Shown: positions 53,572-61,377 of the stretch, in pieces
Layout: each line of letters starts with the position of its first letter
How positions within the stretch are numbered: the first letter of the stretch is position 1
Assembly (NCBI GenBank): GCA_020073445.1
Contig: JAIQFE010000006.1
Coordinates: forward strand, 1-64,000
Length of the DNA stretch: 64,000 nucleotides
Reading direction: 5' to 3'
Origin: Terriglobia bacterium
Lineage (GTDB): Bacteria > Acidobacteriota > Terriglobia > Bryobacterales > Bryobacteraceae
Made by a program: the position numbers and the translations under genes
Notes under the pieces: model-generated
Seen by the model: only the letters and a program-made list of their open reading frames with translations
Told to the model about the DNA's origin: nothing
Database searches by the model: none

Positions 53572-54288
53572 ATGCAGAAGTCTCGAGTTGTTGCGAGTGT
53601 TCTGACCGCGGGGTTCGCCGCTGTTCTGGCAAGCAGGATCGCGGCGCAATCGGGAGCTGAGAAGCCACTGTGGGAAACCTTGATAAAAAAGCCTCTTCCC
53701 GAGGACTCCCAGCCGACCATCAGCGTCTTCAGCATCTCCGGTTCCTCGGCGCCGCCGGTTCAACCTCCCATTGGGGCCGGGCACACTCATGCTGGCCCGG
53801 TCTTCGTTTACATCCTGCAGGGCGAGATCGAGACCCAGGTCGAGCCAGACCCGCCGGCGATCTACAGGCCTGGCGAATTCTTCTACGAAGCTCCGATGCA
53901 CGTTCATCGGTTCCAGCGCAATCTGAGCAAGACCGAACCCGGCAGGGTGATCGTCTTTCAAGCGGGCAATACGGGACAGGCCAATCCAGCCGTGAAGTTG
54001 CTGCTTCAGGAACCTCTGCGAACCACCGTGAATCAGGAACTCAGTCTGCTCAGACTGACGCTTCCAGCCGGGGCTCTGTCTGGAACTCGCGATCACTCCG
54101 GTCCGGGTGTTGTCTACGTCCTCGAAGGGAAGGTCGAGGCCTCAGACGCAACCTATCGCGCTGGCGACTTGTTTCCTGAGCCGGCCAACCTGGCGGGGCT
54201 CACGTTCAAGAACGCGAGCAGTAGCAAGCCTGCAAAACTTCTCCTGTACCAAGTGAGCGACATGGGCGGGCCGGGCTCGGCTCGATGA
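53572..54288 (+). CDS. Secreted bicupin protein, second copy
   Basis: 238 residues, starting 2 bases after the DUF3179 stop. A signal peptide (VVASVLTAGFAAVLASRIAA) precedes cupin 1, which resembles both cupins of the earlier bicupin: GHTHAGPVFVYILQGEIETQ then MHVHRFQRNLSKTEPGRVI. Cupin 2 has lost two of the His (RDHSGPGVVYVLEGKVEAS, then no MxxH block), so it may not bind metal. This gene and 51781 arose by duplication. It is followed by the cytochrome-HhH gene. Confidence 0.8.
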   Translation: MQKSRVVASVLTAGFAAVLASRIAAQSGAEKPLWETLIKKPLPEDSQPTISVFSISGSSAPPVQPPIGAGHTHAGPVFVYILQGEIETQVEPDPPAIYRPGEFFYEAPMHVHRFQRNLSKTEPGRVIVFQAGNTGQANPAVKLLLQEPLRTTVNQELSLLRLTLPAGALSGTRDHSGPGVVYVLEGKVEASDATYRAGDLFPEPANLAGLTFKNASSSKPAKLLLYQVSDMGGPGSAR

Positions 54289-54301
54289 CGTGAGGATAAC
54301 C

Positions 54302-54778
54302 ATGAAGAGACGGATTGGGAATATTTTGACTCCGCTACTCCTGGCCGGAATTGTAGTGCTGGCTCTTGCTCAGACACCTCCGGCCGAGGTCCAGGGTCTG
54401 CCGGATGATAAGGGTCTTGCCACGTACGAGACGGTCTGCGGCGCGTGCCACGGCGCGGATATCGTGATCGGGTCGCACGGATCCAGGGCTAGCTGGGAAG
54501 ATACGGTGGACGCGATGAAAAGTCGCGGGGCGTTGGGTAGCGAGTCGGATTTCAAGACGGTCACCGATTATCTGACGAAGTATTTCGGGTTGTCGGTAAA
54601 CGTGAACAGAGCGACTCCGGCGGAACTGGAAACGGAATTGGGCTTGAAGAAAGCCGAGGTGGATGCGATCGTGGCGGCTCGAATGTCGGCGGAGATTCCG
54701 AATTTCGATGCACTGTCGAAGTTGCCGGGCGTCGATTCGAAGGCGCTCATCGCGCTGAAGCAGCGGTTGAAGTTCTGA
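54302..54778 (+). CDS. Cytochrome c - helix-hairpin-helix fusion protein
   Basis: 158 residues from ATG 54302 with GAGGA. Signal peptide (ILTPLLLAGIVVLALAQT), then a small cytochrome c domain with haem motif CGACH in YETVCGACHGADIVIG. The last 60 residues are a ComEA-like helix-hairpin-helix domain (VNVNRATPAELETELGLKKAEVDAIVAAR, then LSKLPGVDSKALIALKQRL), which in other proteins binds DNA. Joining a redox and a DNA-binding-type module outside the membrane is unusual. It is last of the tightly spaced cupin block. Confidence 0.85.
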   Translation: MKRRIGNILTPLLLAGIVVLALAQTPPAEVQGLPDDKGLATYETVCGACHGADIVIGSHGSRASWEDTVDAMKSRGALGSESDFKTVTDYLTKYFGLSVNVNRATPAELETELGLKKAEVDAIVAARMSAEIPNFDALSKLPGVDSKALIALKQRLKF

Positions 54779-54919
54779 AGGTTGTTCTCTTGTAGTGGCA
54801 TCGATTCAGCGCCATCTCCCACTGAAGCGGCCTAACTGTAAGAAAAATCGAGCCTACTCCCTTAGGATCTATACCTAACACTCCCGCCCGCCGATGGATA
54901 GGCGAGAGCGGAGGTTTCC

Positions 54920-56041
54920 ATGGTCCTGTCTCGTCATACAGTATCTCGATTTTCAGCAATGTTGCTGTCTCTGTGCGCCATCCCCTCGCTGGGATGGGCC
55001 GCGAAACCGTCCATCGATCCCAACACGCCTGAAGGAAGGCTGTTTGAGAAGATTCAAACGGAGGCTGATCTCACCAAGCGGATAGAGCTGCTGGAGCTCT
55101 TTCCGGAACTGTTTCCAACCTCTCCCGGAGTGGAATACGCTTACGCTGAGTTGCAGGCCCGGTATCATCAGGCCGGCAAGTTCGTCAAAGCCTTGGCTGC
55201 CGGCTCCAACCTGCTCATATCCAATCCCAACAATTTGGCAGCAGCCTGTTTGAACTGGCGCATCGCGGCGGACATGAAGGACGCCACGCTGACGGATGTC
55301 TGGATGAAGCAGGCGGGCTACGTCGCGGAGAAGGCGCTGAAGAACCCTGATCCGGAAATGAGCCAGGCCACGCGCGACTGCGGCGCCAGCGCCCGGCTGG
55401 CGAACGAAGCGGATGCTTATAAGGAAGCCGTCACCGCGAAGAATCCGGCGGATCGGATCAAGCTGCTGGAGGCGTTTCTGGTCAATCACCCTCAAACCAC
55501 GCACGCCGGCGACATCGAGGTCGCGGTGTTTCTGGCATATCGCGAGCAGGGTGACGCCGCGAAGGCTCTCGCCGCGGCCGAAAAACTGGTGGCGCACAAC
55601 GATACGCGCGAGGATGCCATGCTGCTGGTGGCCGAATCCTATTTCAAGGCCGGCAAGGATCCTAACGCCGTTGTGAGTCTGTCGAAGAAGGCGATCGATC
55701 GCGTGAACAAAAGTGAAAAGCCGGTGGGCCTCAGCGACGCCGATTGGGCCCGCAACAAGACCGCGGAACTGACTCAGGCGAATTACATGATCGGCTCCAT
55801 CAGCTTCCAGGCTGAAAAATGGGAAGCAGCCGACCAGGCGTTCCGCGCCGCGCTTCCTAATCTTACGGATCCTCGCTTCCGCGCCGAGGTGTTGAATTCG
55901 CTGGGCTGGGCCAATTACAAGCTGAAGAACGTCTCGGACTCAATCAAGTTCTATATCGATTGCACCAACATTCCGGGGCCGTTCCAGCAGGCTGCTTCGA
56001 AGACGCTCAACACGATCACGGCGGAATACCGGATTAAGTAG
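54920..56041 (+). CDS. Exported TPR-like repeat protein
   Basis: 373 residues from ATG 54920 with GGAGG. A signal peptide (SAMLLSLCAIPSLGWAA) is followed by helical repeats of TPR type over the whole length (EYAYAELQARYHQAGKFVKAL, EVAVFLAYREQGDAAKALAAAEKLV, AMLLVAESYFKAGKDPNAVVSLSKKAID, EVLNSLGWANYKLKNVSDSIKFY). There is no other domain. Its leader is 141 bases, so it may have a separate promoter. It ends the block between DUF4159 paralogues 1 and 2. Confidence 0.72.
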   Translation: MVLSRHTVSRFSAMLLSLCAIPSLGWAAKPSIDPNTPEGRLFEKIQTEADLTKRIELLELFPELFPTSPGVEYAYAELQARYHQAGKFVKALAAGSNLLISNPNNLAAACLNWRIAADMKDATLTDVWMKQAGYVAEKALKNPDPEMSQATRDCGASARLANEADAYKEAVTAKNPADRIKLLEAFLVNHPQTTHAGDIEVAVFLAYREQGDAAKALAAAEKLVAHNDTREDAMLLVAESYFKAGKDPNAVVSLSKKAIDRVNKSEKPVGLSDADWARNKTAELTQANYMIGSISFQAEKWEAADQAFRAALPNLTDPRFRAEVLNSLGWANYKLKNVSDSIKFYIDCTNIPGPFQQAASKTLNTITAEYRIK

Positions 56042-56415
56042 ACGGCCAGCGAGCACAGGCTGAAGGCCTGTGCCACCCGCTTGCCGGGGCCATCGCATCA
56101 TAGTAGACTCTGGGCGTGCGACGACTCTGGATTATCGCGATCGGGCCAGTTCTATGGGCCTATCGTGTCGGGGTCTTGGGCGAAAAATATCGTAATAACG
56201 CCGCCTGCGATGATTCCCCTGCGGAGTTCAGGCCCGGTGCAAGCCAGCTCGGTATTGCTCGGTTCCCTTGCTGCACGCGCAAATCCCTCAAGGGATTCAT
56301 TTCACGATTAAACAGGTCTCTCCCCGGGCGGATGCTGTGGCGCCCATGCCGCAAGTAATACCGCCTGCCCCCCCTTGCGATTCCCCTGCGCCGTCAGTCA
56401 CGAAATAACTTCAAC
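56042..56415. other. Intergenic with short imperfect repeats
   Basis: 374 bases. CGTAATAACGCCGCCTG...GATTCCCCTGCG near 56191-56223 and AGTAATACCGCCTG...GATTCCCCTGCG near 56355-56390 are imperfect direct repeats. TGCGCCGTCAGTCA at 56387-56400 also occurs once at 48984-48997. A possible 80-codon frame (56116-56358) has no ribosome site or motif, and I do not call it a gene. Confidence 0.4.
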
Positions 56416-57246
56416 ATGCTACTCTGGCGCCAGATGCGCCTGAGAACCGTCGTTATTGTCGCGGCAGTGGCAATATGCGGCTGCTGGGGCCTGCTCCACG
56501 CTCAGAAACCGTTCCGCGAATACGACACCGTTGAGGGACACGCCGAATCCGACATTCCTCCGGATGCCAACGTTCCGCATGAGTGGACTCGCGCGCGTCT
56601 CATGTATCCGGACTATACGGGCTTCCTATTGGGATATCGACGGCGCGGAAGCTGGACCATCGACTATCCGCGCTCCGACCGGCATCTGCTCTACGGCGTG
56701 AAGCGCCTCACTCGTATCGACAGCCGTTCGGTGGAACAGCCCGTCGCGCTCGACAATAGCGACGACATCTATAACTGGCCCATGATGTACGCAGTGGAAG
56801 TCGGGCATTGGCAGTTCAACCCCGAGCAAGCCGCGCAACTCCGGGAGTTCCTCGATCGCGGAGGATTCCTGATGGTGGACGATTTCCACGGCAGCGTCGA
56901 GTGGCGAGTATTCCTCGAAGGGATCAAGCAGGTGTATCCGGACCGGGAGATCGTCGATCTGCCCAAGGCCGAACCCATTTTTCACACCTTGTACGATCTG
57001 GACGACAAGTATCAGATTCCGGGCGCGCAGTACCTCCGTAGCGGCCGAACTTATGAACAGGACGGGTATCAAGCGGAGTGGAAGGGTATCTACGATGACA
57101 AGGGGCGCGTCGTGGTCGCCATCTGCCACAACATGGATCTGGGGGACGCCTGGGAGTGGTCCGATGAGCCGGAATACCCGGCCGAGTTGGCCAACATGGC
57201 TTACCGCATCGCGATGAATTACTTCGTCTACGATCTCTCACACTGA
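56416..57246 (+). CDS. DUF4159 protein, paralogue 2
   Basis: 276 residues. The anchor (TVVIVAAVAICGCWGLLHA) and DUF4159 domain match the copy at 48106 almost block for block: YPRSDRHLLYGVKRLTRID, DIYNWPMMYAVEVGHW, FLDRGGFLMVDDFHG, VYPDREIVDLPKAEPIFHTL, ICHNMDLGDAWEWSD. It is the most similar to paralogue 1 in its anchor motif. The next copy begins 66 bases later. Function unknown; secreted or membrane-anchored with its domain outside. Confidence 0.87.
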   Translation: MLLWRQMRLRTVVIVAAVAICGCWGLLHAQKPFREYDTVEGHAESDIPPDANVPHEWTRARLMYPDYTGFLLGYRRRGSWTIDYPRSDRHLLYGVKRLTRIDSRSVEQPVALDNSDDIYNWPMMYAVEVGHWQFNPEQAAQLREFLDRGGFLMVDDFHGSVEWRVFLEGIKQVYPDREIVDLPKAEPIFHTLYDLDDKYQIPGAQYLRSGRTYEQDGYQAEWKGIYDDKGRVVVAICHNMDLGDAWEWSDEPEYPAELANMAYRIAMNYFVYDLSH

Positions 57247-57312
57247 GTGCTATTTAGACCTGCCGGGCAGTGTTTCAATCGTGTGCTATCCTTAAGTCCG
57301 GCTAAGACTTTC

Positions 57313-58128
57313 ATGCGCCTGCGCGCGGCGGTTTTCCTCATTTTGGGCGGCCTCGGGACCTGGGGTATCTTACACGCCCAGAAGCCCTTTCTCTCTTACG
57401 AAAGCACCGAGGAACACGCTGAAGCCGCACTGCCTCCCGATTGGGAACGGCAGGCGGAATGGACCCGCGGACGGCTGAAATACACCAGTTCGACCTGGGA
57501 GCATCCTAACGGGCAGAATACCGGCCGATACGGCTGGCGCACCGACTATCCCTTAGGGGATCGGCACACCTTACAGGGATTGATGCGTCTAACCCGCGTG
57601 GATGCCAAGTCGGTGGAGCAAGTGGTGGAGCTCGACAACAGCAGCGACATTTATAACTGGCCGTTCCTGTACGGAGTGGAGGTCGGGCACTGGAGTTTGA
57701 ACGACGAGGAAGCCGACCAGCTGCGTGACTATCTCCTGCGCGGCGGCTTCTTCATGACCGACGATTTTCATGGCACCCAGGAATGGGATGTCTTCATGGA
57801 AGGCATGCGGAAAGTCTTTCCGCGCCGTCCGGTGACGGACATCGATAACAAAGACGAGATCTTCCACGTCATATACGATATAGACCAGCGCTCACGCATC
57901 CCGGGGGCGCAGTTCATCTACAGCGGCATCCCTTGGGAATTCGATGGTTTTGAGCCAAAGTTCCGTGCGATCTACGACGACAAAGGACGTATCATGGTCG
58001 GGATCTGTCATAACGTGGACATGGGGGACGCCATCGAATGGTCCGACGACCCCAGGTATCCGGAAAATTATGCATCTCTGGCGTATCGAGTGTCGGCGAA
58101 CTACGTCATGTATGATCTGACACACTGA
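57313..58128 (+). CDS. DUF4159 protein, paralogue 3
   Basis: 271 residues from ATG 57313. It has the same anchor (LRAAVFLILGGLGTWGILHA) and DUF4159 domain (YPLGDRHTLQGLMRLTRVDAK, DIYNWPFLYGVEVGHW, YLLRGGFFMTDDFHG, ICHNVDMGDAIEWSD). It differs more from copies 1 and 2 in the second half. The vWA gene starts 28 bases after its stop, so it is probably the first gene of the vWA-to-MoxR module. Confidence 0.87.
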   Translation: MRLRAAVFLILGGLGTWGILHAQKPFLSYESTEEHAEAALPPDWERQAEWTRGRLKYTSSTWEHPNGQNTGRYGWRTDYPLGDRHTLQGLMRLTRVDAKSVEQVVELDNSSDIYNWPFLYGVEVGHWSLNDEEADQLRDYLLRGGFFMTDDFHGTQEWDVFMEGMRKVFPRRPVTDIDNKDEIFHVIYDIDQRSRIPGAQFIYSGIPWEFDGFEPKFRAIYDDKGRIMVGICHNVDMGDAIEWSDDPRYPENYASLAYRVSANYVMYDLTH

Positions 58129-58156
58129 TTGGAAATGCTGAGAGCCCACACCCTAC

Positions 58157-60457
58157 ATGTTCGAGTTTCTCTTTAAGTATCCGCTCTCGATCTATCGCCA
58201 AGGGACGTTTATCTTCCTGGCCGGATGGCCGCTTTGGCTCATGGGCCTGGGCATCCTGGCGGCTGCCGGCGTACTCGGCTTCCTGATCTGGCGGCAGACT
58301 TCGGGATCGGCGCGCATGGGCGTTGTCCGGCAGGGTTCCGTCTGGATCTTGCAGACGGCGCTGGCTGCTTTACTCTTCTTCCTTCTGTGGCATCCGGCGC
58401 TCAGCGTGTCGGCCCTGAAGCCGCAGCAGAACATCGTGGCGGTGGTGATCGACGATTCCACCAGCATGACCACGAACGATGAAAACAGCACGCGCAAGGA
58501 AGCCGCGGAGAAAGTTCTGAATGGCGGATTGCTGAAAGCGCTGCAGGAGAAGTTTCAGGTCCGGCTATACAAGATGAGCGACCACGCCGAGCGGATCGAC
58601 AAGCTGGAGCAACTGACCGCGGGCGCTACCGCTACCCATATCGGCGAAAGCTTGAAGCAGGTGGCGGCCGACGCTTCGAGTCTTCCCATCGGTGCGATGA
58701 TCCTGCTGAGCGATGGCGCCGACAATACCGGCGGCGTCGATCTCGAAACGTTGTCTGAGATTCGCCGCCAGCGGATTCCGGTTCACACCATCGGGCTGGG
58801 CCGCGAAACCATGAGCCACGACGTCGAAATCAGCAACGTGGACGTGGCGGCGCGGGCACTGCCGGAATCGCGCCTGGGTGCGACGGTCAGCTTCCACCAG
58901 CACGGCTACACCGGGCAGAAGGCCAAGATCATCCTTAAGGAAGGGTCCAAGGTCGTTGCCAGCCAGGATGTGACGCTGAAGGCCGAGGGGACCGAACAGG
59001 TGGAGACGGTTCTGTTTAACGCAGGCGACGCCGGTGTGAAGACGCTCGAAGCAGCCATTGAGCCGTTCCCGAACGAAGAGAACGCTCGCAACAATCGCGT
59101 GACGCGGCTGGTCAACGTCGATCCGCGCAAGCCGCGCATCCTGTATCTGGAAGGCGAGCCCCGATGGGAGTTCAAGTTCCTCAAGCGCGCGGTGGAGGAC
59201 GATAAAACGCTGGACGTCGCCAGCATCTTGCGGACCGCGCCCAACAAGCTCTATCGGCAGGGCGTGTGCCGGCCGGGCGATACGGCTCATCCTCAGGTCA
59301 ACGGCAAGTGCAATGAGATGGAGGACGGTTTTCCCAGCAAGATCGAAGATCTGTTCGCCTTCGACGGCCTGATCTTCGGCAGCGTGGATGCCCCGTACCT
59401 CACCAAGAACCAGCAGGACATGGTGAAGCAGTTCGTCGATCGCCGCGGTGGCGGAGTCTTGTTCCTGGGCGGAAAGGATTCGTTGTCGGACGGGGGCTGG
59501 GCCAAGTCGGCTGCCGCCGACATTCTGCCGACGACGCTGCCCGACCGCAAGAATACATATTCCTTTGTGGGCGCCGATGTCGAGCTGACACCCGCGGGCC
59601 AGGACAGCCTGATCACGCGCATCGAAGAAGATCCCGCCAAGAACGTGGAGCGATGGAAGAAGCTGCCCTACATCCGGACGTTCCAGGATCCGGGCGATCC
59701 CAAGCTGGGCGCGGTGGTACTGGCGAACTTTGTTCCGCACGAAGGCGGCGGTGTGAAGCGTCCTCTGCTGGTGACCATGAATTACGGGCGCGGCCGCTCG
59801 GCGATCTTCGCCACGGGCGGAAGCTGGCGCTGGCAGATGCTCCAGCCGCTGGCCGACATGTCGCATGAGATGTTCTACCGACAGTTGCTGCGATGGGTGG
59901 TAGGCGATACGCCGCGGCACATCACAGGCTCGACTCCCAAGAGCCTGCTGGCCGATGAATCGCATGTCAAGCTGCGGGCCGAGGTTCGCGATAAGACTTA
60001 TCTGCCGGCTTCCGACGCGATCGTCGAAGCGCACATCACCGGCGAAGGCGCGCAGCAGGAAACGGTCAACATGGTTCCCGAGCCTTTGGAGCAGGGGGTG
60101 TATGGTGCCGATTGGACCGCTCCCCAGGCCGGTTCTTATATTGTCGAAGTAGTGGCGAAGCGCGGCACTGAGGAGATCGGCAGAGACACGTTTACGTTCC
60201 GCCGGGAGGACGGTATCGCCGAAAACTTCCATGTGGAGCAGAATCGCGAGCTGCTGGAAAAACTTTCCGCCGAGACGGGCGGATCTTATTACAAGCCTGC
60301 TGACGCTCAGAAGCTGGGCAAGGACATCAACTATTCGCAGGCCGGGATCACGGTGCGCGAAACGCGCGATCTGTGGGACATGCCGGCGATCTTCCTGTTG
60401 TTCCTCGGGATTCGCGCGGGAGAGTGGCTGCTGCGCCGCCGCTGGGGTGTCATATGA
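58157..60457 (+). CDS. Membrane vWA-domain protein with GATase-like segment (Bat-like)
   Basis: 766 residues. Two membrane helices (WLMGLGILAAAGVLGFLIW, SVWILQTALAALLFFLLWHP) precede a von Willebrand A domain whose MIDAS motif is VVIDDSTSMT, with LLSDGADNTGG as the later metal segment. A beta domain follows (about 230-310). The next part (PRILYLEGEPRWEFKFLKRAVEDD, then GGGVLFLGGKDSLSDGGW) is the GATase1-like fold common in this family. A last helix is near residue 745 (MPAIFLLFLGIRAGEWLLRR). It resembles large BatA/BatB-type proteins of MoxR-vWA modules, with unknown substrate. It overlaps the caspase-like gene by 4 bases. Confidence 0.85.
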   Translation: MFEFLFKYPLSIYRQGTFIFLAGWPLWLMGLGILAAAGVLGFLIWRQTSGSARMGVVRQGSVWILQTALAALLFFLLWHPALSVSALKPQQNIVAVVIDDSTSMTTNDENSTRKEAAEKVLNGGLLKALQEKFQVRLYKMSDHAERIDKLEQLTAGATATHIGESLKQVAADASSLPIGAMILLSDGADNTGGVDLETLSEIRRQRIPVHTIGLGRETMSHDVEISNVDVAARALPESRLGATVSFHQHGYTGQKAKIILKEGSKVVASQDVTLKAEGTEQVETVLFNAGDAGVKTLEAAIEPFPNEENARNNRVTRLVNVDPRKPRILYLEGEPRWEFKFLKRAVEDDKTLDVASILRTAPNKLYRQGVCRPGDTAHPQVNGKCNEMEDGFPSKIEDLFAFDGLIFGSVDAPYLTKNQQDMVKQFVDRRGGGVLFLGGKDSLSDGGWAKSAAADILPTTLPDRKNTYSFVGADVELTPAGQDSLITRIEEDPAKNVERWKKLPYIRTFQDPGDPKLGAVVLANFVPHEGGGVKRPLLVTMNYGRGRSAIFATGGSWRWQMLQPLADMSHEMFYRQLLRWVVGDTPRHITGSTPKSLLADESHVKLRAEVRDKTYLPASDAIVEAHITGEGAQQETVNMVPEPLEQGVYGADWTAPQAGSYIVEVVAKRGTEEIGRDTFTFRREDGIAENFHVEQNRELLEKLSAETGGSYYKPADAQKLGKDINYSQAGITVRETRDLWDMPAIFLLFLGIRAGEWLLRRRWGVI

Positions 60458-61377
60458 CGCATATCAAGATTTTGGGTTTGCTGGCTCTGGCCGCCGTGTC
60501 GTTGCGGGCCGATAGCTATTTCCTCACCGTCGCGGGCTTGGGCGGAGAGGACCAATACGACCAGCGCTTCACCGGCTGGGCTTCGGATCTGACCAAGCTG
60601 CTCAAAGCTGAGCCCGGCGCCAAAGTCGACACGTTGTCCGGCAAGGAAGCGACCAAAGCCAATATCGAAGCGAAACTACGCGCGCTGTCGACCACCAAAA
60701 CCGACGATTCTTTCGTCTTGGTGCTGATCGGCCACGGAACCTACGACGACCTGGATTACAAGTTCAACATTCCGGGCCCCGATATATCCGCCAGCGAACT
60801 GGCGGGACTCCTGGACAAGATTCCAGCGAAGCAGGTAGTTGTGAACGCCACCAGCGCCAGCGGCGGGTCGTTAACCGCGCTGCAGAAGCCCAAGCGCGTG
60901 GTGATCACCGCCACCAAGACCGGTACCGAGAAGAACGCCACCGTTTTCGCGCGCTTCTTTATCGAAGCGCTGCGCGATCCGGCCGCGGACACGGACAAGA
61001 ATCAGTCCATTTCGGTGCTCGAAGCGTTCCGCTATGCCGAAGAGAAGACCGGAAAATACTTCGAGACTCAGAAGCGCCTGGCCACCGAGCACGCCTTGAT
61101 CGAGGACCTGGGAAAAGGCGAAGGCGTGAAGGCGCCGTCGGCGGAGAACGGCGAGGGACTGATCGCGAACCGCCAGGTGCTGCTGCACCTGGGATCGGTT
61201 GCGTCCATCGTCAACGATCCGGAGAAGCAGAAGCTGCTCAAGCGCAAGGATGAACTCGAAACCCAGATCGACGAGCTGAAATATCGCAAGGCGGCGGTTC
61301 CGCAGCGCGAGTATCAGCAGCAGATGCGCCAGTTGCTGCTGGATCTGGCGACCGTGCAAGAAGGTCTGGATAAATGA
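60454..61377 (+). CDS. Secreted caspase-like (C13/C14 fold) protein, nucleophile lost
   Basis: 307 residues from ATG 60454, with signal peptide (ILGLLALAAVSLRA). The alpha/beta core of the caspase-haemoglobinase fold is visible: YFLTVAGLGGEDQYDQRF, SFVLVLIGHGTYDD with the His (94), and QVVVNATSASGGSLTAL. In that last block the strand and turn should present Cys (as DACxSG), but it has Ala/Thr/Ser. A coiled-coil tail follows (KLLKRKDELETQIDELKYRK). It probably lacks peptidase activity unless Ser serves. It overlaps the neighbours on both sides by 4 bases. Confidence 0.72.
   Translation: MTHIKILGLLALAAVSLRADSYFLTVAGLGGEDQYDQRFTGWASDLTKLLKAEPGAKVDTLSGKEATKANIEAKLRALSTTKTDDSFVLVLIGHGTYDDLDYKFNIPGPDISASELAGLLDKIPAKQVVVNATSASGGSLTALQKPKRVVITATKTGTEKNATVFARFFIEALRDPAADTDKNQSISVLEAFRYAEEKTGKYFETQKRLATEHALIEDLGKGEGVKAPSAENGEGLIANRQVLLHLGSVASIVNDPEKQKLLKRKDELETQIDELKYRKAAVPQREYQQQMRQLLLDLATVQEGLDK

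Noticed and set aside
56116-56358. 80-codon frame before DUF4159 paralogue 2
   Set aside because: The start resembles a weak anchor, but there is no ribosome site, and the frame crosses short repeats with odd composition.
58565-60232. Minus-strand open frame of 555 codons opposite the vWA gene
   Set aside because: Shadow frame: Arg/His-rich composition, no known domain, opposite a well-supported gene.
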